Assembly (NCBI GenBank): GCA_963978895.1
Contig: OZ022241.1
Coordinates: 1,415,191-1,479,190 of the forward strand
Length of the DNA stretch: 64,000 nucleotides
Direction: 5' to 3'
Source of the DNA: Erpobdella octoculata
Taxonomy: Eukaryota > Annelida > Clitellata > Hirudinida > Erpobdellidae
Part shown: one piece after another, positions 1 to 18,642 of the stretch
Layout of the letters: each line of letters opens with the position of its first letter
Numbering within the stretch: the first letter of the stretch is position 1
Program-made: the position numbers and the translations under genes
Notes under the pieces: generated by a model
Database searches by the model: none
What the model saw: the letters and a program-made list of their open reading frames with translations, nothing else
Told to the model about the DNA's origin: nothing

Positions 1-372
1 TGACTCCTCTGTATTAATATGCGAATGTATACATTCCTTGAAGGAAAGAAACGCAACCTACCACAGGACTACTGGCTGGGAAGCCAACAATCTACTGTAT
101 TGCACAGTTTAAGTTAAGCTCTTCTAGCAGAGAGGTAGTTGGGCTGCTGCTTTCTCTTTTGTGTGCAGTGCTCTGCAGTGCTTCTTCACAGTCACTTAAC
201 GTGTTCGTTTTGTGGTTACGTGAGGCACTGCATGCATTGGTCTTTATTCTTACAGTAGAGAAGTCATTAATTATAACTTTTTGTGAATTGGGACATTTAA
301 ACTTGCTTTTTTTTTAATTCCAATCTGAATTTAGTAGGAGTTTTTGTTGGTTGGGTGGGTGGATTGTCACAT
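1..372. other. No gene seen
   Basis: AT-rich sequence up to the target-site duplication of the first hAT element. I found no supported coding exon, RNA gene or repeat in it. Confidence 0.5.
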
Positions 373-380
373 GTAAATAG

Positions 381-1545
381 CAGAGATGTAGTACTTGATA
401 CTCGTACTCGTACTCGAGTACAACTCGAGTACCGTTTTCAAGTACTCGTACTCGTACTTGTACTCGGAACCTTGGTACTCGTACTCGTACTCGTTATTCC
501 ACTCAGTACTCGTACTCGTACTCGTACTCGTTATTCCACTAAGTACTCGTACTCGTACTCGCATATCCGACACCTTCTCTAAAAAAAGTTTGCTGGTTTA
601 CTAAACAGTTGTTTGGGATAATATTTCGTTTATACTTGCTGAACTCTAGTATAACATATATTTTATATCTAGGTACCAATTTTTAATAATAGTTTTCTTT
701 GTTATTTCTGCTTAAGTATCATTATTCTTCTAATCATTTATTAACAGTCATCAAAGTTTCCATAATTTAGAATTTGAGTTTCTTGTACCCACTGTTGTTA
801 AAAGAGATTTCTAAATAATTCCATATCACATTCGTTTATATTTGCACTTTGCTGTCACAATTTTGCATTTTTTAAATTTGGTTGTGTTTTTTCAGAACTG
901 GTTAAATTCTTTGTTGAATCAACTAATTCTCTCTTTGGCATCATTACTCAGTCACCTGCTGTTACGTTGGTGCCGCCATCTGGGTCACCCCCACCAGCCA
1001 AAAAGTCAAAGTTGTTTCACAAGTATTCATCGGCGTTAGATGACACCTGCCTTGATGTCGATGCACAGTTGACCAGATATCTTGAGATGAGGATCACTGG
1101 TGATGTGGATGATGCACTAACGTTTTGGCAGAATCATTCCAGTGACCTTAACAAACTGTATCACCCAACACTTCGTGCCTTAAGTATTCCAGAGCTTCAA
1201 GTTCACCAGTAGAACGTGTGTTCAGCGGAGTTCAGCCACGGCGGAATAATTTTAAGACCCCATAGGGCTAAGATGTCGGAATATAAACTGTCGTCGCTAA
1301 TTTTTCTTAAATGTAATAGTTTTTTGATGTAGAATAAACTATTATTTTGTTGACTTTAAAAAGTACTCGAAAAGTACTCGCTAAAAATTTCTTGTACTCG
1401 TACTCGTACTTGTACTCGAGACCTCAGTACTCGTACTCGTACTCGTACTCGATAACTTAATACCATGGTACTCGTACTCGTACTCGACACCATGGTACTC
1501 GTACTCGTACTTGTACTCGGACCATAAGTACTCGCAACATCTCTG
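381..1545 (+). mobile_element. hAT transposon, decayed, with GTACTC hexamer arrays at both ends
   Basis: The element starts CAGAGATGT and ends with the inverse, ACATCTCTG. A perfect 8-bp duplication GTAAATAG flanks it (373-380 and 1546-1553), as expected for hAT. Both subterminal regions (about 395-580 and 1360-1540) consist of GTACTC/TACTCG hexamers. These run mostly in the same orientation on the plus strand rather than inverted. In hAT elements, subterminal repeats usually bind transposase. The interior keeps only the last part of a transposase gene, so this is a deleted, non-autonomous copy. The Tyr-Glu and Arg-Val repeat reading frames across the hexamers are not real proteins. Confidence 0.85.
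896..1262 (+). pseudogene. hAT transposase, C-terminal exon remnant
   Basis: A good acceptor (TTTTTTCAG) precedes a frame reading ELVKFFVESTNSLFG, then a Pro-rich stretch. It continues into the hAT dimerisation region (YLEMRITGDVDDALTFW, then LYHPTLRALSIP). The conserved segment that should follow, SSSPVERVFSGV, is in another frame. A small indel at about 1191-1200 therefore breaks the gene just before the motif. The upstream catalytic part is absent. The family call rests on the dimerisation motif and on the terminal repeats of the surrounding element. Confidence 0.8.
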
Positions 1546-1873
1546 GTAAATAGTTTGGACTGCTCGTCCTTAAGAGTAACCAAAGCACTAGGGTGTATGG
1601 TAGGGAAGGCCCAAAGGATGAATAAAGAGTTTTTTTTTACAATTTTTTCTCTATTATTTAATAAATGCAGTTTTTCTTTCTTTTTTTTTAGTAGGAGTCG
1701 GTGCATTGTTTGCCGACTTAGATTCCAGGTACCCAAAATTTCCCCCTAGAACAATAAACAAAAGAAGTTTTCTTGTTTGTGCTACTGTCATCATTTACAT
1801 CTGACATTTATTCTTTCAATTACCAGACACATTAAATTATAAATATATCATAATACATATGAGATTTTTCTAC

Positions 1874-1949
1874 CTTGCAAGAAGCTCACACTTTGGCTCC
1901 TCTTGTTTATGATATTCTGCTGAGGTTGTTGAATTTGTTGTTCCTCCAT
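1874..1949 (-). CDS. First coding exon of a further multi-DBD receptor gene (continues left of window)
   Basis: The frame reads MEEQQIQQPQQNIINK, then RSQSVSFLQ, and ends in TTGCAAG|GTAGAA, a good donor in phase 1. It is a close relative of the first exons at 33638-33722 and 57029-57113: the same Gln-rich start, the same KRxQSVxFLQ end and the same phase. On the minus strand the rest of the gene would lie left of coordinate 1. It cannot serve gene 2, which lies to its right on the same strand. Confidence 0.7.
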
Positions 1950-2170
1950 CCTTTATGTGGAATCAAACTACTCTGAATTTAGCTTTGAATTAGGCAGATA
2001 AAATGCGTTCAACGCCAACCTTCCCAGTAATGTAGTAGGCAGGACAGGTGGGAACTAGAAGCAACAGTTTGAACGAAGTATTCTGAGCCCAATATCTTTT
2101 TTATTACTTCTAATCACACCTAAAGATTAGAAAGTTTTCTTATTATCTTATATAAAAAAACGCAATGTTT

Positions 2171-2223
2171 GTATGTATGTATGTATGTATGTATGTATGT
2201 ATGTATGTATGTATGTATGTATG
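2171..2223. repeat. (GTAT)n microsatellite
   Basis: About thirteen uninterrupted GTAT tetranucleotide units. Confidence 0.95.
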
Positions 2224-2910
2224 CCAATTTGCATTCTAAGTTTGAGATTAGAACGTTTAAACTTATCTAGTTGTTAAATTCAATTAATGTTCTTAATGAA
2301 ATATGTTACATTGAATGACATTTTTAAATCCTACACGCAAAGCATGTTCATTGTACCCCAGTTTCAAAATCCTTATGCAGTAGGTGTACAATCACAACCA
2401 GCGACCTTAAAATCGCTATACCTCAATTAAATTCAAACTAATTTCTATCTCATTATAAACAGTACCAGGGCTGCTACGGTGTGAGTGCCCCCCAAAAACA
2501 ATAATGGGGCCCTTTATCAATAGGTATTACCTGACTAATGCATGGCTACTGTGATATAGCATTTTTTCTCCAAAATAATATATGACTGTATAACTGGAGG
2601 GATACTTTCTTTAAATGATCAATTGACAGAAAAGAAGTGTGCCAGGGTAATCGTTATTAAAGGCATCTTTTGGAGAGGTCAAGTGGCGGCTGTCCCAGAT
2701 TTTTTTCCTTCTTGAAAAAATTGAGAAAAGTACCTATTAATCATTGGTTATTTCAGAAAAATATAAAAGATTTGAACAAAAAATGGGAAAATACCTATGA
2801 TAAACCCCTTTCTGGTAATAATCTATTTCTGGAGAAAAAATTATATACACTTTTGGAAAACAAAATATGGGAAAGTCACTAGGGTTATGGTTATGGTTTA
2901 ATTTTAGGTA

Positions 2911-3045
2911 GACTTACGGCGCGACTGCCGGCTCAGTTGCAATTTTACCGATTATTTCCACGGCTAACCGCCGGGGCAATAGCAGCGACCAAATACAAAC
3001 TACTACCGTTATTACCGCCGGTACATCGACTTGACAAGTGGCCTT
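2911..3045. repeat. Fragment of GC-rich CCGGC minisatellite family
   Basis: It contains GCCGGCTCAGTTGCAATTTT and CGATTATTTCCACGGC, the reverse complement of the units at 42440-42680 and 45950-46265. It is strikingly GC-rich against its AT-rich surroundings. Confidence 0.7.
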
Positions 3046-3599
3046 ATTATACATTAAGTTAAGTCATCCCATTTTTGAAGGCCCTTTAGAATCATGGCAC
3101 TTAATTTATTATAAAAAAATTATTGGTTAAGGTTTGTTATTTAAAATTTATTTTGAAATTTGTGTACGACTGCATAGAATAGATATTCACAGCTTCTGCT
3201 AGTTTAAAAATTGAAAACTCACTTTTTATAAACATTGAAAGAACTAACGCTTTCCACAATATTTAGTAAGTAAATTAGTATTAGTATCTCACAGATTACT
3301 GAAACAAAACAATAAATGAATAGTGATTTTAATTATAAAAGTGGATTTAAATAAAAATTCAATCATAAAAAAACTAAAAAAATTAAATTTTATTTTAATT
3401 AATACAAAAAATAGTTAAAAATGCCGTTTTTGAAACGCAAAGTGAAATTCCAATAATTGTGAAAAAGACACTCGTTTATAGGTAAACGCACAGATATGAG
3501 AAAACGTATTCAAAAAAGCATTCTATCTTGTTAAAAAGATAGCAGATGGTTAGTTTGAGTAAACGGCGCCCCACGTTTTAAGTGTTGAAAGTTTATGGC

Positions 3600-4108
3600 T
3601 TGTTTGTTATACGAATGTCCACAATTAACGCATGCCTCCATAAAGACATTTCTCACACAGCCCAGAGAAAAATTATTTTTTTTCTTTTAGTTCACAAAAA
3701 CGTGGTAATTTTAAGTTTTTTTTTTAAATATTTTATTATACATACAGATTTAAAGCAGACAAAAATCGTTTAAGTTATGAATGTAACAAAAGCATAGATA
3801 TATCTATGAACAAAAGGTATCGACGTTCTTAAATTTTTGCAAAATTATGAAATCGTCCACTAATTCATCAATAATTAAAAAAGTCTTTCGTTTACACATG
3901 TTGATCGTAGATAGGTGTTCACGCGTGTTAAAAACGAAAAATAATTTTTACATCATAAAAATACATTTTTTAATAAAATATTTAAAAAAAACTTTTTAAA
4001 ATACCACGTTTTTGTGAACTAAAAAGATAAAGATAATTTTTCTCTGAGCTGTGAGAAATTTCTTAATGGAGGCATTTATTAATTGTGGACATTCGTATAA
4101 CAAACATA
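3600..4108. repeat. Fold-back element with arms of about 110 bp
   Basis: 3600-3715 (TTGTTATACGAATGTCCACA to AAAACGTGGTAATTTT) is the inverse of 3998-4108 (AAAATACCACGTTTTTGTG to ACATTCGTATAACAAA). The centre is AT-rich. No coding capacity; probably a MITE-like hairpin element. Confidence 0.75.
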
Positions 4109-4112
4109 CGGG

Positions 4113-4116
<4 letters not shown>

Positions 4117-4198
<82 letters not shown>
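4117..4198. repeat. (TA)n microsatellite
   Basis: About 41 TA units, directly 5' of the purine-rich Helitron end. The same pairing recurs at 24.9 kb. Confidence 0.95.
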
Positions 4199-4200
<2 letters not shown>

Positions 4201-4396
4201 AGCGGAAACGGGAAAGCAAACAGGAACGGAAAAGCAACTGAGAGCGAAAGAGCAACCTGGAAAGAGAAAGTGACCGGGAGCAGGAAAGCTACCGGGAACG
4301 GGAAAGCAAGCAGGAACAGGGAAGCGACCGGGAGGGAAAGAGACAAGCATTAGAAAAACCTCTAAAAGCCCCAGGCAACGCCGGGTACCCCGCTAG
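4199..4396 (+). mobile_element. Helitron 3' end with purine-rich array
   Basis: An array of GGGAACGGGAAAGCAAGCA-like purine units runs into a short GC hairpin (GGCAACGCCGGGTACCCCG) followed by CTAG and T. A hairpin then CTRR, with no target duplication, is the Helitron 3' signature. Related ends occur at 25.16, 45.60 and 52.25 kb (plus) and near 9.06 and 42.41 kb (minus). The 5' end of this copy is not certain. Confidence 0.65.
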
Positions 4397-4479
4397 TAGA
4401 CTTATAATTTAATATATTCTATGTTACTATGCAATTGTACAATGCGTAAAATAATAGAGATTTTTGAAAAATCCGTCAT

Positions 4480-4750
4480 TTTTGACGGATAATCTTTAGT
4501 AAAATAATATTCCTCTGATTTAAATACAACCAAAAATTTTGCGGGCGCATTTTTTATAACTATTCGTTTTACTAAAGTTTTGAGTTGTAGCCCATATGCG
4601 CCCGCAACGTTTTTCGTTGTATATGAATTATAGGAATATTATTTTATACTTTTTAGGACGCAATAGAAACTTTTTTTTAAATGTATTTTTTATGATGTAA
4701 AAATTATTTTCTACTTTTTCGTTTTTGATGGGTGAAAATTTGAGGTTTTC
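4480..4750. repeat. GCGCCCGCAACG fold-back element, partial copy
   Basis: It contains TGCGGGCGCATTTTTTATAA near the left and ATGCGCCCGCAACGTTTTTC near the right, in inverted order, with the common outer arm CTACTTTTTCGTTTTTGATG. The family is complete at 12450-12797. Confidence 0.7.
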
Positions 4751-5050
4751 TCGCTAGGTGGCAATAAACATTACACCATCGTACGGAATTCACGGACAGA
4801 CAAAATCTCAAACAAACAAACAGACAACTAAGTGACCTAATGAAAATGTTGTACAAAACCGTTCATTTGATGTAGTGCTAAGAAGTAATGTGAGCACGAA
4901 TTTTAATATTTCAAGAATTTCTGAATAAGCACATGGAAAATGCTCTAATTTCTGGTGTGACTCGGCAATATCAAAAAGTTTTCCTTCAGACTGACCAGAT
5001 GCAACTGGGATTTCGTCATTATTACTTAATCAACTGTTTAATAATAATAA

Positions 5051-5750
5051 TAGGGGAGGCCTGGGCCCCCCCGAAAGCTTGCCAATGTTGATGTTGAAGT
5101 GACGCGCGTGCCCGTGTATTTTGAGACATTTAAGTTACAAATTATTTTGCAAATTAAATATATAATAAGTTATCGAAAATGTTCTGGTCAGAGTTGTCCA
5201 CGGGTTATTTTTGAATAAAATATGACCGGACCCAGCTTATTTTTGTTATAGTGTGACCCGACCCGGCCTAATTGTCTTCGACCCGACCCGACCTACTTTG
5301 GCTAGGATCCGATTGGCAGAGCGGCCACATACCGAAGTTCATGTTGTCAAGATTCCATCTACCCATAGATAAATACGATGCGGAAACTCTTCACAACTTG
5401 CCCCTTTTTTTGCAACAGCGAAGAGATCCTTCTCAAATATGCGCAGACTCAAAAATCTTATCTACGCACCAATATGGGCCAGACAAGGCTGAATGGGCTT
5501 ATGCGACCTTAACATTAATGAAGAAACCGTCATCGACATATTTTCGCAGGAAATCGTCGGCTGAATTTCATATTGTAATTTACTGTTTTAAATTAAATGT
5601 CTTATGGTTTGTTATTACTAATTATTGCTGAAACTGTTGTTAAGGCTTTACTTTTGTGGGTCGTAAATATCTCAGTAAAATTCTTTACTAATCAGTTTCC
5701 TCCCCCCGCCCCCCCCCCCCCGAAAAAATTTCTGGCTGAGCCCCTCAATC
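5051..5750. other. Unrecognised segment bounded by G/C runs
   Basis: The left edge reads GGGGAGGCCTGGGCCCCCCC and the right edge is a C-run followed by GAAAAAATTTCTGGCTGAG and CCCCTC. This suggests imperfect inverted termini of an old hAT-like element, but I found no clear target duplication. A plus-strand frame at 5272-5631 (119 codons, with GHIPKFMLSRFHLPIDKYD near its start) matches no family I know. Confidence 0.25.
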
Positions 5751-5753
5751 TCA

Positions 5754-13220
<7,467 letters not shown>

Positions 13221-13664
13221 CTGTCGATTCATTAAAGAATGATGTTCCAAAATTAAGCATTACAGATAACTTATGAAATACAAACAATAAAAGAAATGAG
13301 AACAAGCCACTATACATAGTTTTAAAACCAAATTTTTACATTTATTTTTAGTTAAGTCACAATATGCAAAATTAATATTAACTAAATTAATTGACTTGAT
13401 GCAAAACTAATTATTGAATATTGCATTGCCATCAAACAACAGCATGTATAAAAAATGTTAAGAAAATCTATTATCTAGAAGTGACTCTAAAATGTATTGA
13501 AGAAATTTTTACATCACAAAAAAGAAATTTTTTAAAAAACAACGTTTTTCTTGCACCCTAAAAAGTATAAAATAATATTCCTATAATTAATTTACAACGA
13601 AAAACATTGCGGGCGCATTATTTTTTATAACTATTTGTTTTACTAAAGTTTTGATGTTTTAGCC

Positions 13665-14768
13665 CAGGGTTGTCCAACTGGCGGCCCGCATCTGGCCCGT
13701 CAGACAGTTTCATCCGGCCCGCCACCGAGTTTGGGAAAACAATTTTATCTATAGGACCTCAACAATCTCAATCTGCGATTGCAAGAAAAGCAGCAGAACA
13801 TGGCAACACTGTTGGGGCATGTCGACTGTTTTCGCAAGAACTTTGATCTATTCCACACGTGTGCGGAATAATGATGTAACTCACTTTCCATCATGTTTTG
13901 AACTTACTGAAATGATTGATCACGCAGATTTTTGTTCGCATGCTGATATCATTGGTACATTAATCGATGAATTCTCAACCAGATTTTTAGATTTTGAGAA
14001 CCTTAGAGGTGATATTGCATTGTTCAGTAATCCAATGGGTGTATCTATTGATAATCAACATCTGAACTTTCAGCTTGAACTTTGTGACTTGCAGACTGAT
14101 CCATTTCTACTGAGCAAGAAGTGTAGAAAAAATTTTGGAAATTGGTCAGCCATGATCGTTTTCCAACTTTACGTACCTTTGCTTTGAAGCTGTGCTCAAT
14201 GTTTGGAAGCACCTACATCTGTGAAGCAGTGTTCTCCATCATGAAACAAATCAAGTCAGAAAAATTTCATCAGGCTCCACAATGACACACTTGTTTCTTG
14301 TATCCGACTTTGCACCACAAGCATTGATGTTGACATTGCCGGTATTGTTAGAGAAAAACCTTTTTCGCAGTGCTTGTACTAGATTAGAAAGACTTCATTC
14401 AATAGAATGGATCATTAGATTGAAATTGAACAGAATTAATCGAATGACTGTCACTAGTCTTAGTGCTAACTAAAACACTAAGTCAGTAGAATACTTACTT
14501 ACTACTTAACTTTAACTGAAACAATATGAAACTATGCTAAAAGAATATTAGAGCAATATAGCTGTTTATAGTAGTTACAACCAAAGTTTTTTTTTATTTC
14601 TTGATTGACACTTATAATTGTCTTATATATAGTCTTATTTTATAACAGTTTTATATGGCATACATGTATCATAATTATGCCATATTAAGTGCTAAAATTT
14701 GCTTGGCCCGCCAAGGGTCTAAACAATTTTTATGCGGCCCACAATAGCATGAAGGATGGACAACCCTG
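13665..14768 (+). mobile_element. hAT transposon, decayed
   Basis: Ends CAGGGTTGTCCAACTGGCGG and the inverse GGATGGACAACCCTG. The 8-bp duplication is TTTTAGCC / TTGTAGCC (13657-13664, 14769-14776), one mismatch. The uninterrupted site is seen in the fold-back copy at 12450-12797. Internally it holds a transposase remnant. Confidence 0.85.
13819..14290 (+). pseudogene. hAT transposase C-terminal remnant (GTF2IRD2-like group)
   Basis: The frame from about 13870 reads HFPSCFELTEMIDHADFCSH, then LIDEFSTRFLDFENLRGDIA, LFSNP and LQLELCDLQ-like segments. This resembles the domesticated-type hAT proteins related to GTF2I-repeat protein 2. After a frame change, LCSMFGSTYICEAVFSIMKQ (14189-14250) continues the C-terminal conserved region. 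At least one frameshift and a stop make it non-functional. Confidence 0.65.
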
Positions 14769-14893
14769 TTGTAGCCTATATGTGCCCGCAACGTTCTTCG
14801 TTGTAAATAAGTTATAGGAATATTATTTTATACTTTTTAGGGTGCAAGAAAAACGTTATTTTTTTTTTTAATGTATTTTTTATGATGTAAAAA

Positions 14894-15436
14894 TTATTTT
14901 CTACTTTTTCGTTTTTTGACTAAGTCAAGGCGAGAGGAATTCTTCTCTGGTGTCTCGATCGCTCTTAAGCGAGCTTGTCGGGCTCGTTGATCTTCAAGGC
15001 GAGAGGATTTCTTCTCTAGTGTCTCGATCGCTCTTGAGAGAGCTTGTCGAGCTCGTGCAACTTCAAGGCGATAGGAACGCTTTTCTTCTGTCTCGGCCAC
15101 TTTATAGAGAGCTTTTAGGGCTCTTTGATTCTCAAGACGAGAGAAATACTGTGAATCACTTTCATTCGCCCTAGCATAAGAATGCCGAATGGCATCTTTT
15201 TGAAGTCGATACTGACGCGCAGTGTCAGTCTCATTCGCTCTAGACAATCTTTTGCGCAGTCGATCTCGAAGTAGAAGTAATTCGCGCTTACCATTATCAT
15301 CATCTTCTTTGGTGACTTTCTGCCGTTTTTTTAATCCTACTGAATTATCTTTAGCCGTCTTGTTGGAGCATTGTTGCATAAACTCAGCATACTCCCTCTG
15401 CTTCTCCGGACTGCGCTTCCGTTGAGTTTCAGCCAT
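14894..15436 (-). CDS. Helitron-type N-terminal repeat protein, truncated by fold-back element
   Basis: 180 codons starting MAETQRKRSPEKQREY. After a basic stretch there are four to five repeats of about 25 residues with the pattern RANETDTARQYRLQKDAIR, RANESDSQYFSRLENQRA, and so on: highly charged and helical. Such ET-x-x-x-R-x-x-R-L repeats are known at the N-terminus of some animal Helitron-encoded proteins. That assignment is from memory of the family and is moderate. The frame ends inside the arm of the fold-back element (KKRKSRK and stop), so the original downstream part is missing. A duplicate lies at 17127-17660. Confidence 0.45.
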   Translation of the reverse strand: MAETQRKRSPEKQREYAEFMQQCSNKTAKDNSVGLKKRQKVTKEDDDNGKRELLLLRDRLRKRLSRANETDTARQYRLQKDAIRHSYARANESDSQYFSRLENQRALKALYKVAETEEKRSYRLEVARARQALSRAIETLEKKSSRLEDQRARQARLRAIETPEKNSSRLDLVKKRKSRK

Positions 15437-17247
15437 GTTAAACGTTTATAAAAATCAACAATTTGTTTAGAAATCAAGAAGAAAAAGATACGAGCTGGAA
15501 TAGAAAGGTTCAATTGACAAAATAAAAAAAATCCGATCACGCAAGCTCCACCCACTAGCCCTTAAGCTCCACCCTAAATGTAACATTTTATTAGTAATTG
15601 TTTGCTAAATTCAGTTATTAACTCTGTCACAACTATGACTATGAACGCGCATTCATATTCATGATTATAATTTGTTCTTTCCTTCTTGCCAGCAGCATGC
15701 AAGTGACCCATGTTCGTAACTAGTAGGGATGTCACGGGTACCCGACCCGAAGTTCGGTACTACCCGGTCTTTTTTGGCTACCCGAACCCGAACTTTAGAA
15801 AACGCGAAACCCGAACTTTCTGAAAATTAAAACCCGAACTCTAATTTTCAAGAAAGGGAAACCCGAAATTTTGAAAATGAGAAACCCGACCCGATAAATA
15901 GTGTTTAGTTATGATCAGTTGTCTATGGGATCAGTTGTCCGTGGGATCAGTTGTCCTGGGATCGGTTGTACTGGGATCAGTTGTCCTGGGATCAGTAGGC
16001 ACTAACCCCCTTAGTAACTAGTATCATCACCAACTGGATGCTCATCGAACTTTTTCTGATTCATCGTATCTGTCATCCCTAGGTCATTAATTCTTATAAT
16101 TCGATTCGTGTAATGTTTTTCCAGCATGTCAGGTTTTTTTTGTAAAACGCTCTTGAAGTTGCAAAAAAATCGTTTTTTGTTGTTGGCCTGTGTAATTTTT
16201 ATTTCCCAAAAGATATAATAAATCTGAATGGAGAATGAGAATCTTTTTGTAAAAGACGAGCGAAATTATTACGAACATTTTATAACCATAACAAAATTCT
16301 ATCAGTTTGTCAATAGGATCATAATTTTAATCTCAATGATTGTAAAAGATAATTCATATATTACCATAGAGTACTAAAAACTAACTATATAGTACTCTAT
16401 GATATGATATTACGTACGCACCGAGAAGGGAGGGTCCAAAGTGATTGATTTTCGATTTCAGTAAATGTATGGATGTACAAATAATATACATGTGTCTGTA
16501 TGATTGAAATTCTCGTTATCCTGATAGGTGCCGCTATAAATGTCCTCATTTTATATTAATAAATATTAATAATATCATAATTTCTAATAGTTCAAATTGA
16601 CATGCAATACAGATAAAATTTTAACATTTTTAAAATCAACGGTTGGGGTTAATGTTATATTTATTTAAATAATGATAATTAAATAAAATTCTGTTCTGTT
16701 AGATAACTTTATATATGATGAAAACAAATTATCTATATGACTACCCCCTTCATTAAGAATTTAAAAAAAAAGGTAAGGGGGTATTTCTTCCCCAGTCATC
16801 GACCCTATTTTAAGATAATATTTACGACGAACTTGGATATGATGAAAACTTGTATAATCGAAGAAAATAATAGCAAATCTAATTAATGAATTCGCTTTAA
16901 TTTAACAAAACATTTCCTAATCTTATGTTTTTTTAGTACATTCAACATTTTAGTTTCTTGTTCTTTTTGTTCTAGGAGAGCCTTTAAATATTCTATCAAC
17001 TGCTGTTGCTTTGAATGTTCTTGTAGAAGCTGAATAAAAAAGAAAACATGAAATGTTATTTTCCACCATTTATTATTTGAAGATCAATACCTCATATCAT
17101 GAGGATCATATCTTACACGGCTACCGTTATGTTAATTTTATTTCAGGCCAAAAAAAACCATCAATTTTTGTAATTTCAGAGCAGGCAAGTTTTTTTGCCA
17201 AGAACAATGAAGATAAATAAACAGATCTATCGAAAAATGTATGAAAA
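15024..17247. repeat. Tandem duplication, copy 1 (2.2-kb unit)
   Basis: The unit from TCGATCGCTCTTGAGAG to ATGTATGAAAA recurs almost base for base at 17248-22737, apart from the LTR element inserted there. Only scattered differences were noticed (for example GAAGATC at 17086 against GATGATC at 22568). The junction shows a few bases of shared TCGATCG. The unit holds the Helitron-type gene start and the last exon of gene 1. Confidence 0.9.
16883..17029 (-). pseudogene. Duplicate last exon of gene 1 (possible alternative 3' end)
   Basis: Identical in structure to 22371-22517: acceptor TTATTCAG, then LLQEHSKQQQLIEYLKALL, ending in FVKLKRIH and TAA. It was created by the 2.2-kb tandem duplication and now lies 5.3 kb beyond the proximal copy, across an LTR element. 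It could act as a distal alternative terminal exon, but nothing shows use. Confidence 0.5.
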
Positions 17248-17660
17248 TCGATCGCTCTTGAGAGAGCTTGTCGAGCTCGTGCAACTTCAAGGCGATAGGA
17301 ACGCTTTTCTTCTGTCTCGGCCACTTTATAGAGAGCTTTTAGGGCTCTTTGATTCTCAAGACGAGAGAAATACTGTGAATCACTTTCATTCGCCCTAGCA
17401 TAAGAATGCCGAATGGCATCTTTTTGAAGTCGATACTGACGCGCAGTGTCAGTCTCATTCGCTCTAGACAATCTTTTGCGCAGTCGATCTCGAAGTAGAA
17501 GTAATTCGCGCTTACCATTATCATCATCTTCTTTGGTGACTTTCTGCCGTTTTTTTAATCCTACTGAATTATCTTTAGCCGTCTTGTTGGAGCATTGTTG
17601 CATAAACTCAGCATACTCCCTCTGCTTCTCCGGACTGCGCTTCCGTTGAGTTTCAGCCAT
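17127..17660 (-). pseudogene. Duplicate, truncated Helitron-type repeat protein
   Basis: The first ~139 codons match 14894-15436 (same start, MAETQRKRSPEKQREY). At the duplication junction (17247) the frame runs into unrelated DNA and gains a different tail, ending at 17127. It is a by-product of the tandem duplication. Confidence 0.6.
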
Positions 17661-17951
17661 GTTAAACGTTTATAAAAATCAACAATTTGTTTAGAAATCA
17701 AGAAGAAAAAGATACGAGCTGGAATAGAAAGGTTCAATTGACAAAATAAAAAAAATCCGATCACGCAAGCTCCACCCACTAGCCCTTAAGCTCCACCCTA
17801 AATGTAACATTTTATTAGTAATTGTTTGCTAAATTCAGTTATTAACTCTGTCACAACTATGACTATGAACGCGCATTCATATTCATGATTATAATTTGTT
17901 CTTTCCTTCTTGCCAGCAGCATGCAAGTGACCCATGTTCGTAACTAGTAGG

Positions 17952-18062
17952 GATGAAGATAATTCATCTTACGTATTTTTCATAGTATTTGTTTATTTTA
18001 TTTTATTATGTGTGCATTTTATTAGGATTGGATATTTCGTAACAATAAGTCATATATATATG

Positions 18063-18111
<49 letters not shown>

Positions 18112-18170
18112 GTTTTTATATATATGTATGTGTGTATGTGTGTGCGTATTTACTAATTTTTTTTATCTAG

Positions 18171-18211
<41 letters not shown>

Positions 18212-18543
18212 TTTTCCTGATTTTGATTGGTAAGAATGTAAATATTATTTTGTGCATGAATTTTGAGAATCTAGACAGTGTGTTATAAAGTTGAGCGTTC
18301 GAGAAGAAAAATAAAAGTTTAAAGAGACGTGCTGCAGAGAGAAATTGGAATTTACAAAAGATTTGTTAGAACCGTGCGAAATTCTACAAAGTGAGAGAAT
18401 TCAGTTTTATTTGAGTCCAGTTAAAAGATTTATTTTTCAAGGGAGAATAATTAAGTTAAAATAAATTCGAGAAATATTGTGATATAAATAACTTCGACTT
18501 TAACGTTACGAATCGCTAGAAAGCATATTCCTCTACGTTTACA
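17952..18543 (+). repeat. 5' LTR
   Basis: Contains two (TA)n tracts; ends CTCTACGTTTACA directly before the primer-binding-like site. Confidence 0.85.
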
Positions 18544-18642
18544 TTGGTGACCTCGACGTATTTACGCATTTTCATACGTAAATATATTTTTCTGAAGTTG
18601 TTTGATCACAAGTGACCGAATTTTTTTTTTCTTTCGTGAAAG

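Larger units (their letters stand above)
1950..3575. other. Intergenic AT-rich DNA
   Basis: Upstream flank of the first exon at 1874-1949. Similarity to the flank of the exon at 33.6 kb runs to about 2130. Beyond that I see a TATG microsatellite, a fragment of the GC-rich minisatellite and no supported gene. Confidence 0.5.
13506..14903. mobile_element. GCGCCCGCAACG fold-back element split by a hAT
   Basis: The left arm 13506-13664 and right arm 14769-14903 match the complete copy at 12450-12797 (CATTGCGGGCGCATTATTTT and TGTGCCCGCAACGTTCTTCG). Its centre is interrupted by the hAT at 13665-14768. Confidence 0.8.

Noticed and set aside
355..604. Reading frames of Tyr-Glu, Arg-Val or Ser-Thr repeats
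   Set aside because: They are translations of the GTACTC hexamer array in all frames and both strands; no gene.
4051..4353. Frames rich in Ile-Tyr repeats (also at 10.6, 18.0, 20.7, 24.9 and 30.6 kb)
   Set aside because: They are translations of (TA)n tracts.
13819..14187. Host gene on the plus strand
   Set aside because: Lies wholly within a hAT element with target duplication and matches hAT transposase.
15724..16020. ACCCGAACCCGAA and GATCAGTTGTCC repeats as telomere-like or regulatory sites
   Set aside because: Short degenerate repeats, duplicated with the 2.2-kb unit; no telomeric register and no evidence of function.
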